A stretch of 6,260 nucleotides of DNA from Thermoplasmata archaeon (lineage in GTDB: Archaea > Thermoplasmatota > Thermoplasmata > GCA-020350865): the NCBI GenBank assembly GCA_020351895.1, contig CP070672.1, positions 4,009,981 through 4,016,240 on the forward strand. Reading direction: 5' to 3'. The position numbers and the translations under genes were made by a program. This document shows, in pieces, positions 1-5,378 of this stretch. The notes below the pieces were generated by a model. That model searched no databases. It was not told where the DNA came from and was given only the letters and a program-made list of their open reading frames with translations. Within the stretch, counting starts at the first letter, position 1; each line of letters starts with the position of its first letter.

Positions 1-211
1 CATGTACCATTAACGTCCAGATTATGTCCCGATCGTGTCTCGATTGTTGTACCTCAAAATATACCTTCTCTTGTACCACTACTTATACTTCCACATGTAC
101 CATTAACGTCCAGATTATGTCCCGATCGTGTCTCGATTGTTGTACCTCAAAATATACCTTCTCTTGTACCACTACTTATACTTCCACATGTACCATTAAC
201 GTCCAGATTAT
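1..211. repeat. 93-bp tandem repeat (2 full identical copies plus 25-bp partial)
   Basis: Copy 1 is 1-93, copy 2 is 94-186 and they are identical by eye. A third copy runs 187-211 and then diverges. The array may begin left of the window, because copy 1 starts at the edge. Each unit has a finer structure: the hexamer TGTACC occurs at 3-8, 48-53 and 72-77 (then 96-101), so the unit divides into sub-blocks of 24, 21, 24 and 24 bases. The period is a multiple of three, and one plus-strand frame is open from the left edge to a TAG at 234-236, reading as a 31-residue Cys/Thr-rich repeat. The TAA stop of the minus-strand deaminase gene (208-210) lies inside the partial third copy. I cannot tell whether this is a noncoding minisatellite or the end of a repeat protein; noncoding seems likelier because the composition is low in complexity and no family is recognised. 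Confidence 0.95.
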
Positions 212-1695
212 TTGTCATACAGAATATAGTAGGTAGTTGGACCTTTTCCTCTTTTTTCGACAATACCAAACTGGGTAAGTTTCTTCAATTCTCGAGAGGC
301 CGTTTTTGGGCTTATTTTAAACTTCTTTGCACACTCAGCACTAGTAATTCTTCCCCGTTTGCGAACATAATCGAGTATCTTTTTCTGCCTTTTAGTGAGT
401 TTTGCAAGTACATCAGGTGCAACCTGAATTGCACCTGGAATACGTTCATGAGCGAAAAATGTTACAACGAAATAACCGCTATCATAGTTAAACTCAGGGG
501 GTTGAAGACCATGACTTAAAAGAAGATCACGCATCCTGGAAAATCCCCAACCTCTTTCTTCCATCAATTTCATATAACAAAATGTCTCTGCAATCCTTGG
601 ATTTCGACTATAAGGAGGTGCATTGAATGTTCTTATCTTCTCAAGAGATAAAGGCTTAAGAGGAAGCCCAGGACTTTTTATTGATATTTTATTTGGGAAC
701 ATTTGTATCATTACTCGGGTTCCCTCGTTATAATCTCGATGTACAATAGCATTTACTATTGCTTCTCTTAATGCTTCCCAAGGATATTCGGGAACCTCGA
801 TCCTCTTAAATTCTCTTATCTCAGTATAAGTTCTCATATTATTACTAAAAAAATCTTTAATTTTTTCAGGTAATGAAAGAAGAGGACCCATAATGTCTAA
901 TGTAACCTTCTTATCGCCATCATGCGCCTCCGCTTTTATCTTACTTTGTACAAGAAAGTCTTCGGGGTTTTCACCAAAAAGCAAGAGACCTGCAATAGTA
1001 GGGATGTAAGGTCCTTTAGGTTTAAGGGTGGTTACAAAACCGTTTCTATGAAAAAAGGACCAAAGTTTGGGTGAAGGAATTTTAAAAGTTTTACCTCGGG
1101 CAGTTAAATAATCTCGAATTATTTGTTGTGAGAAATCATCAATTGTAGCAGAAGGTATAGGCTCTTTTTCCTTTTCTGATGGGCCTTCAAATTCATCTAA
1201 TGATTCATCTGTAATCAATCTAATTTGATCATATTGTTCGATGAAATCTTTATTTTCTTCTCGTATTTGTTTCACTAAGTCGATATCAAAAAAATCAACT
1301 TCAATATTATTATTTTGCAAGTGCGTTATTCCCCTACCTTGAATTTTAGGATTAGGATCTGTCATACCAATAAAAACCCGTCTTATACGGGCTGAAACAA
1401 TTCTTTCTGAGCAAGGTGTTTTAGATGTTTGACGAGTCGTACAGGGTTCCAGAGTGACATAAAGTGTCGACCCTTCTAGATTTTTATTGGCTAAAAACCT
1501 TTCAATAAGTGTGTATTCCGCGTGATCCCCAACTCGAAGATTACCTCTATGAGCTCTGCCTAGTTCTTTACCATTTGCCCCAATAAGGATTACCCCTACC
1601 ATCGGATCAACTTTATCCTTATGCTCAGATCTGGACTTCTGCATTTCTCTTATTGCAATTTCCATGTATTTTCGGATTTTTTTGCTAGCTGGCAT
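208..1695 (-). CDS. RibD-like deaminase / GHKL ATP-binding / winged-helix fusion protein
   Basis: This 495-residue protein has three parts. Residues 1-150 are a zinc-dependent cytidine/deoxycytidylate deaminase domain of RibD type: PMVG (31-34), HAE (58-60), EPC (83-85) and PC (94-95). The predicted zinc ligands are H58, C85 and C95, with E60 as proton shuttle, and DPNP (113-116) is typical of RibD. The RibD reductase domain is absent. Residues 180-415 match the ATP-binding half of COG2865 proteins (HATPase_c_4): PTIAGLLLFG (232-241), the N-box-like REAIVNAIVHRDY with E311 and N315, SPG (341-343), RNPRIAE (364-370) and ERGWGFSRM (380-388). The AlbA_2 domain that normally precedes this half is missing, and the deaminase stands in its place. 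Residues 433-492 form a winged helix-turn-helix, which suggests DNA binding. The ATG at 1695 is the only sensible start; the upstream signal is weak (GGAT, 7 bases away). No signal peptide, so cytoplasmic. The substrate is unknown: it could be a free nucleotide, a pterin-like compound or nucleic acid. The role as a regulator, or in nucleotide-based defence, is inference. Confidence 0.93.
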   Translation of the reverse strand: MPASKKIRKYMEIAIREMQKSRSEHKDKVDPMVGVILIGANGKELGRAHRGNLRVGDHAEYTLIERFLANKNLEGSTLYVTLEPCTTRQTSKTPCSERIVSARIRRVFIGMTDPNPKIQGRGITHLQNNNIEVDFFDIDLVKQIREENKDFIEQYDQIRLITDESLDEFEGPSEKEKEPIPSATIDDFSQQIIRDYLTARGKTFKIPSPKLWSFFHRNGFVTTLKPKGPYIPTIAGLLLFGENPEDFLVQSKIKAEAHDGDKKVTLDIMGPLLSLPEKIKDFFSNNMRTYTEIREFKRIEVPEYPWEALREAIVNAIVHRDYNEGTRVMIQMFPNKISIKSPGLPLKPLSLEKIRTFNAPPYSRNPRIAETFCYMKLMEERGWGFSRMRDLLLSHGLQPPEFNYDSGYFVVTFFAHERIPGAIQVAPDVLAKLTKRQKKILDYVRKRGRITSAECAKKFKISPKTASRELKKLTQFGIVEKRGKGPTTYYILYDK

Positions 1696-1723
1696 TTTAT
1701 CAATCCATTGATAATAACATTTG

Positions 1724-1735
1724 CTTATTAATACC
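1724..1735 (-). promoter_or_regulatory. Possible TATA box of the deaminase fusion gene
   Basis: The minus strand reads GGTATTAATAAG, centred about 34 bases upstream of the ATG at 1695. An archaeal TATA box at this place would put the transcript start about 8 bases before the ATG, fitting a nearly leaderless message and the lack of a good Shine-Dalgarno. This is based on an AT-rich match only. A second candidate lies at 1876-1885. Confidence 0.3.
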
Positions 1736-1834
1736 CAATCTCTCTTATGAATTGTTTTTTTGTTCTACTCCTGAAATAGCATAGATATCTGATTATTTGA
1801 TAAATGTAAAGGAGATTTAAGAATTTAATCATTT

Positions 1835-1866
1835 TGACTAAAAGTTGATAATGATGTCTTTAGTCA
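1835..1866. promoter_or_regulatory. Inverted repeat TGACTAAA-N16-TTTAGTCA, possible operator
   Basis: TGACTAAA at 1835-1842 and TTTAGTCA at 1859-1866 are perfect 8-bp inverted arms with a 16-base gap. They lie about 140-170 bases upstream of the deaminase fusion start. If the minus-strand TATA-like box at 1876-1885 is used, the predicted start (about 1853) falls between the arms, the position expected for a repressor site. It could also fold in a 5' leader. Function is inference. Confidence 0.35.
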
Positions 1867-1875
1867 TCGTATGAA

Positions 1876-1885
1876 TATTATATAC
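1876..1885 (-). promoter_or_regulatory. TATA-like box, orientation uncertain (best on minus strand)
   Basis: The minus strand reads GTATATAATA, preceded by an A-rich stretch (GAAAAAATT) that resembles an archaeal BRE. In this direction it would start a transcript near 1853 with a long (about 155-base) leader for the deaminase fusion gene. Read on the plus strand (TATTATATAC) it would place a start near 1905, at the first motif of the left array, and the next terminator-like hairpin on that strand is at 2311-2342. Sequence alone does not decide between the two. Confidence 0.3.
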
Positions 1886-1902
1886 AATTTTTTCAATTCA
1901 AC

Positions 1903-2045
1903 TCTCGAATTTGGTATGCAGTTTCCGTGCGATATCTCACGAATTTGGTATACAGAACATCTCGCGCATTTGGAAATGAAATAGAGGTCTTTCTCACAGA
2001 TTTGGGAATTGGATTTCGGATCTTATCTCACGAATTTGGTATACC
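1903..2045 (+). repeat. Motif array 1: five direct sites, TCTC dialect
   Basis: Five direct copies of a ~20-bp motif begin at 1903 (two bases shorter), 1935, 1960, 1992 and 2026. The clearest form is TCTCACGAATTTGGTATAC. Aligned on the GAATTT core (1907, 1941, 1966, 1998, 2032), the spacings are 34, 25, 32 and 34. All five sites have TCTC at the left and TTTGG in the core. The fourth is the most diverged. The spacings are not multiples of three and the sites are too close together for a CRISPR array. An ungapped hand alignment of 1907-2045 with 2472-2610 gives roughly two-thirds identity, so this is an old duplication of array 2. Arrays of this kind usually bind a protein, but no binder is identified here. 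Confidence 0.85.
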
Positions 2046-2180
2046 AAATATGAGAGATGGAGGGATGATGGGGTATGATGCTTTTTAAGGTGCTGGCTGT
2101 GAGGGTTATATCGTCTCGAGAATGGGGTTTTTAAGCTGATCAGACAGGGTATGTGTGGTGGGAATTTGGTGGGATTTACT

Positions 2181-2218
2181 AGATTCGTGAGATGAGCTGG
2201 GTTTTGGCGGCCCAAAAA
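2181..2218. repeat. Module 1 tail: inverted motif plus GCGGCCCAAAAA box
   Basis: AGATTCGTGAGA at 2181-2192 is the reverse complement of TCTCACGAATCT, a sixth site of array 1 in inverted orientation and in the same TCTC dialect. Fifteen bases on is GCGGCCCAAAAA (2207-2218). The same order of inverted site and box occurs at 2653-2688, so the duplicated module reaches this far. The segment between array and tail is about 95 bp longer here than in module 2. Confidence 0.7.
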
Positions 2219-2310
2219 TGGGAGATTGGGGAACCTTTTGTTTCGAGATGGGCTATGTGGGTGGTGGTAGAGGGATATGGGGGAATTGGGATTTTTCCAT
2301 ACAATACCTC

Positions 2311-2342
2311 CTGGGGGAGAAATCCCCCAGACCCCTTTTTTT
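2311..2342 (+). terminator. Terminator-like hairpin with T-run, no gene upstream on its strand
   Basis: CTGGGGGA (2311-2318), loop GAAA and TCCCCCAG (2323-2330) make a perfect 8-bp stem capped by a GNRA-type tetraloop. ACCCC and seven Ts (2336-2342) follow. In form it is a factor-independent terminator on the plus strand. No plus-strand protein gene precedes it, so if it works it ends a noncoding or antisense transcript. It sits between the two motif modules. It could instead be a structured repeat of another kind. Confidence 0.55.
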
Positions 2343-2465
2343 AATCATTTCTTGCGCGGTTTTTCGTATGGGATTGTTATGATGCCAGAAAGACACCGCT
2401 AAGGGATTCTGCCAATTCCCTCCACAATTACGAGGGCCATTCCTTTAAGTGGTTTTAGGGAGTCA

Positions 2466-2610
2466 TCACCCGTATTTCGTATACAATCTTCGTGTGATAT
2501 CACTCGAATTTCGTATACGACGTATCACCCGCATTTCGAAAGGAAATCGAGGTTTATCACCCATGTTTCGTAAACCAGATATGGGATTTATCACTCGTAT
2601 TTGGTATATA
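2466..2610 (+). repeat. Motif array 2: five direct sites, TCAC dialect
   Basis: Five direct sites begin at 2466, 2500, 2525, 2557 and 2591, spaced 34, 25, 32 and 34, exactly the spacing of array 1. The clearest form is TCACCCGTATTTCGTATACA. All five have TCAC where array 1 has TCTC, and four of five have TTTCG where array 1 has TTTGG. The gap before the second site reads TTCGTGTGATATCACTCGAA (2489-2508), a near-perfect palindrome centred on GTGATATCAC, so site 2 has an inverted partner. No protein reading explains the pattern. Confidence 0.85.
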
Positions 2611-2652
2611 GCCAGTGGGTCTAGTTGAGGATATTTTTTGGGCTCTTATACG

Positions 2653-2690
2653 ATCTTCGGGTGATGGCCTCGGTTTGCGGCCCAAAAAAG
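2653..2690. repeat. Module 2 tail: inverted motif plus GCGGCCCAAAAA box
   Basis: ATCTTCGGGTGA at 2653-2664 is the reverse complement of TCACCCGAAGAT, the inverted sixth site of array 2 in the TCAC dialect. GCGGCCCAAAAA follows at 2677-2688. On the minus strand the A-run (2684-2689) is a six-base T-run about 100 bases after the stop of the beta-helix gene, so it could act as an archaeal oligo-T terminator for that gene. Confidence 0.6.
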
Positions 2691-2691
2691 G

Positions 2692-2771
2692 TTTGTGGTA
2701 ACTCTGGGCTCGATGGATTTGGGCGGTAGGTGCAGTTTAGCTGTGTGGTGAGCGCGGAGGTGGGGGTTGAG
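2692..2771. repeat. Intergenic element copy C, after the first beta-helix gene
   Basis: From the ACTCTGGGCT at 2701 to the GGTTGAG ending at 2771 this is nearly the same as 5136-5203 (copy A) and 5415-5485 (copy B); weaker similarity reaches left to about 2692. It lacks the left arm (CCGCTCACC) of the long inverted repeat present in A and B, although the right arm GGTGAGCG is kept at 2747-2754. It lies just 16 bases beyond the stop of the beta-helix gene. A 6-bp stem, AGGGAA (2770-2775) with TTCCCT (2781-2786), fills that gap. Confidence 0.8.
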
Positions 2772-2786
2772 GGAAATGGCTTCCCT

Positions 2787-5045
2787 TTACAATGGAACTT
2801 CCCACTCGCATTCTACATTGGCGTGGATCCAGTATCCTTTCCCAATTTCAAAAAAGTCCGATGCGGTAAGCTCTTTCCATTTTTGTGTCGCTGCATTGTG
2901 AGTCCAGATCGAGTCGATCTCTTGGGCGAAAGTGATGTTATTGAGTCCTTTTGTTAGGTTGTATCTTGTTAATGAGGGGTAACCAATAAGGTTCCATCCT
3001 TCATAGAGGGTGAGGGTTTGGTTGACGGTTGGTGGAGTTCCTGGGTATTCAAATAACAATTCAGAGGATTCTATGATGTGTATCCAAAATCCAACAGTGT
3101 GGTCGATTCTGTCTAAATCGTTCAGATGAGATGCTTTTTTCGTATTGAGGTGTTTCCAATTATCCATAAAATCGGTTACATCATATGATTGCACGGCATC
3201 ATATGAACCCTTAAGGGATTCTAAAACAGCACCTATGAATGTATCTGATTGAATATAAGGTATAGAGATGAGATTCCAACCGGGATGAAGAGTTACTGCG
3301 TTTTCATAGTAGGGTTCCACCAAGGGATAGTGATCAAAGGAATTGGAATCTATGCTATAGTTATGATCCCAAATGTAATCACAACCTAGGATATCTTGAT
3401 TGGGGCCTTTATAATCATCCACGTCTGTATAATCGTTCCAATAGTTACCCCCCGATGGATATCCATTGTCCCATTTATTTCCATCATTTGTACTATCATA
3501 AGCTTGAGCCACTGAATTTTCAATCATACGGTTATGATATATCAGATTATCATACCCTGGAGAAATATATATCCCCCGAATATTACTTATCACTGTGTTA
3601 TCTGTGATTATGTTCTCTCTAGGTGATGATTCAAGATGAACACCGTATTGATTGTAATCAATTATATTTCGCGCGATGTAATTATAATTTGATGAGGAAT
3701 ACAGCTGGATGCCATATCTGTTGTGTCCTATATTATTTTCAGTTATGTTGTTATTTTGGGAGGAATAGATATAAAATCCATTGCGGCTGTTCCAAAAGAC
3801 ATCATTACCCTCGAACGTATTATCAGATGAATAATATAAAGCAATCCCGAAATCATCGTTGTATTCAAGGTGATTGTTCTTAATATGACTTGAAGCTTTA
3901 TAAACATAGATACCACAATAATCATTTGAACACAAATAGCTATTATTGACTGTAATATTGATGGAATGTGCAATTTCTACAGCACAGTCGGTATTGTTTA
4001 TATTTATATTATTAATTACAACATTTGTACAATTTGCCAGTATCAATTGTCCCATTTGAGTTCCATTAATCTCAAAATCCATGCTATTTTTATAAAAAAG
4101 TAGTTGCTTTCCGTTCACAATATTATCACTGGTTATTGTATGAGATATAAAACTTGACTTTCCCGAATCAAATATAAAAATGCCATCATTGGTAAAATTA
4201 TTATTTTTGATTTGAAAGTTAGATGATCCCTGAAAATAAATCCCATAACCATCATGGTTTGAAATATTATTATTGTACATATAATTATTCGATACTCCCC
4301 TTAGATATATTCCATCCCTGTTATTGTAAATATCATTGCCACTGATATTATTACTATTTGCCGAGGAATGTAAGTATATTCCAAATTGCGAATTAGAGAA
4401 GATTCTATTTCCAGTTATATTGTTAACTACAGATTGGACTATAATAATACCCGAGGCGCTGCCCGAATATATATTATTACCCGCGATATCATTATAATCG
4501 GACTCGTCCAAATAGATTCCAAAGTTATTGCTACTCAGATTATTATTGTATATTTTATTACGTCCATACCTGTAGAGTCTAATACCATTCTTATTGGAAG
4601 AAACTTTATTATTATAAATGGTACAATATTCAGCTCCACCATATAAAAAGATCCCTGCATCCTGATTTGGAAAAGGTCCACTGCCACTGTTTCTCAATGT
4701 AAATCCACTTATATTCATCCTATCTATATTTATCCTGACAACATCATCAACACCTTGAGCATCAACGATTGTGTTATCTCTATCTTCTCCTGTCAAGTTT
4801 ATCTTTTTGCTCACCTGAATATTCTCATAATATGTCCCATTATAGACAAACACTGTATCCCCATCAATACTAGCATTTATCGCATCCTGTATTTTCGTAT
4901 AGGCTCCTCCACTACCAGTTGTGTTTACATATAGAGTGGTCGCCCCTCTAACATTGAGAGAAATATCCATACTTACATCCACAATCACAACAACGCTCAC
5001 CATCATGATCAGACTGAGCCAGATCGCAATTACCTTCCTGCCCAT
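2787..5045 (-). CDS. Secreted NosD-like right-handed beta-helix protein with GWNLIS tail
   Basis: This 752-residue protein is probably exported and cell-surface bound or released. Residues 1-35 form a signal peptide (MGRK, then a long hydrophobic run, ending near VRGA). Residues 36-120 are the usual entry segment of NosD-type helices (KIQDAINASIDGDTVFVYNG at 51-70). Residues about 125-515 are parallel beta-helix coils with many repeats of the form NN-I-GN-I-N-GIYL-S, interrupted near 300-350 by NGKQLLFYKN and GQLILANCTN. A linker at 516-575 (GGNYWNDYT, DDYKGPNQD) leads to the tail at 582-752. The tail holds two related halves, each starting GWNLI (589-593, 683-687) and ending in a G-[FY]-WIH motif (652-656, 737-741). 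N-glycosylation sequons are numerous. The start is fixed by an in-frame TAA only 12 bases upstream. No transmembrane anchor follows the tail. Carbohydrate binding or adhesion is possible. Family membership is well supported; the ligand is unknown. Confidence 0.95.
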   Translation of the reverse strand: MGRKVIAIWLSLIMMVSVVVIVDVSMDISLNVRGATTLYVNTTGSGGAYTKIQDAINASIDGDTVFVYNGTYYENIQVSKKINLTGEDRDNTIVDAQGVDDVVRINIDRMNISGFTLRNSGSGPFPNQDAGIFLYGGAEYCTIYNNKVSSNKNGIRLYRYGRNKIYNNNLSSNNFGIYLDESDYNDIAGNNIYSGSASGIIIVQSVVNNITGNRIFSNSQFGIYLHSSANSNNISGNDIYNNRDGIYLRGVSNNYMYNNNISNHDGYGIYFQGSSNFQIKNNNFTNDGIFIFDSGKSSFISHTITSDNIVNGKQLLFYKNSMDFEINGTQMGQLILANCTNVVINNININNTDCAVEIAHSINITVNNSYLCSNDYCGIYVYKASSHIKNNHLEYNDDFGIALYYSSDNTFEGNDVFWNSRNGFYIYSSQNNNITENNIGHNRYGIQLYSSSNYNYIARNIIDYNQYGVHLESSPRENIITDNTVISNIRGIYISPGYDNLIYHNRMIENSVAQAYDSTNDGNKWDNGYPSGGNYWNDYTDVDDYKGPNQDILGCDYIWDHNYSIDSNSFDHYPLVEPYYENAVTLHPGWNLISIPYIQSDTFIGAVLESLKGSYDAVQSYDVTDFMDNWKHLNTKKASHLNDLDRIDHTVGFWIHIIESSELLFEYPGTPPTVNQTLTLYEGWNLIGYPSLTRYNLTKGLNNITFAQEIDSIWTHNAATQKWKELTASDFFEIGKGYWIHANVECEWEVPL

Positions 5046-5070
5046 GGGTGAAAGTTATTATCCTATCCAG

Positions 5071-5078
5071 TTAAAAAC
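5071..5078 (-). promoter_or_regulatory. Possible TATA box of the first beta-helix gene
   Basis: The minus strand reads GGTTTTTAAC around this site, about 30 bases before the ATG at 5045. That would give a transcript starting at or next to the ATG. An in-frame stop at 5055-5057 and the absence of a Shine-Dalgarno at the right distance agree with a leaderless message. The match to a TATA consensus is only fair. Confidence 0.35.
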
Positions 5079-5099
5079 CTTCCGCTCTGTTCGATCCTT

Positions 5100-5203
5100 C
5101 CGCTCACCCTCACTTATTCCAGTTGATCTGTGGTCACTCTGGGCTGGATGGATTTGGGTGGTAGGTGAAGTCAGTTGTGGTGAGCACAGAGATGGGGGTT
5201 GAG
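5100..5203. repeat. Intergenic element copy A
   Basis: This is a direct repeat of copy B (5379-5485) over its whole length, with a few substitutions and small indels. The stretch around ATTCCAGTTGATCTGTGGTC is identical in both. The arms GCTCACC (5102-5108) and GGTGAGC (5179-5185) form a 7-bp inverted repeat. Unlike B and C, copy A does not follow a gene end; it lies about 55 bases upstream of the first beta-helix start, so it may mark the junction of an old tandem duplication. Confidence 0.85.
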
Positions 5204-5226
5204 AAGGGAGGGATGAAGGAAAGCGC

Positions 5227-5298
5227 CCCCAATCCCTATTTTGCATAAAATTTCGGGTCAGATAGCCGCGATTATGCGAGGAAGGGTGGGGATTGGGG
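5227..5298. other. Nested inverted repeat, possible structured RNA or small element
   Basis: The outer arms CCCCAATCCC (5227-5236) and GGGATTGGGG (5289-5298) are perfect 10-bp complements. The inner arms GCATAA (5243-5248) and TTATGC (5272-5277) are perfect 6-bp complements. The pair encloses a 23-base apical part. The structure lies between the direct copies A and B. It could be a folded leader or trailer RNA, a processing site, or the remains of a small mobile element. No T-run follows it on either strand, so a simple terminator is not favoured. Confidence 0.5.
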
Positions 5299-5378
5299 AC
5301 GTTGTGAATTGGTTTTCAAAGCTCATATTTCTTTCGATTGTAGTTGTTGATCATTTCTCACTTCTCCTATTAGCCTTA

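Larger units (their letters stand above)
1696..2786. other. 1.09-kb gene-free region between deaminase fusion and beta-helix gene
   Basis: I see no credible protein gene here on either strand. The left 200 bases are AT-rich and hold promoter-like boxes and an inverted repeat upstream of the deaminase fusion gene. The rest is richer in G on the plus strand. It holds two copies of a motif-array module (about 1903-2218 and 2466-2690), a terminator-like hairpin between them (2311-2342), and one copy of an intergenic element also found at 5136-5203 and 5415-5485. Short open frames across it run through the repeated motifs and have biased, unlikely compositions. Confidence 0.8.

Noticed and set aside
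1..211. CRISPR array
   Set aside because: The whole 93-bp unit repeats with no variable spacer, which is a plain tandem repeat.
1994..2215. 73-codon minus-strand frame
   Set aside because: It runs through the motif array and module tail, is rich in His/Pro/Ser, and matches no family I know. The array spacings are not multiples of three, so coding does not explain the repeats.
2253..2300. 15-codon minus-strand frame with a strong GGAGGT six bases before its ATG
   Set aside because: The Shine-Dalgarno match is part of the flank of the terminator-like hairpin, the peptide is Pro-rich and very short, and there is no downstream gene in a leader-peptide arrangement.
1903..2610. CRISPR array or plasmid-type iteron origin from the 20-bp motifs
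   Set aside because: Gaps between motifs are only 5-14 bases, motifs are degenerate and gaps are conserved between the two arrays, unlike CRISPR. No replication initiator gene is visible, so an origin is not supported, although it is not excluded.
1696..2786. Transposon with the two arrays as its ends
   Set aside because: The arrays are in direct, not inverted, orientation, and no transposase gene or target-site duplication is visible.
2730..2957. 75-codon plus-strand frame
   Set aside because: It is antisense to the 3' end of the beta-helix gene and the intergenic element, with no recognisable domain.
5058..5246. 62-codon minus-strand frame upstream of the first beta-helix gene
   Set aside because: Pro/Ser-rich composition set by the G-rich intergenic element; the second element copy does not preserve a comparable protein.
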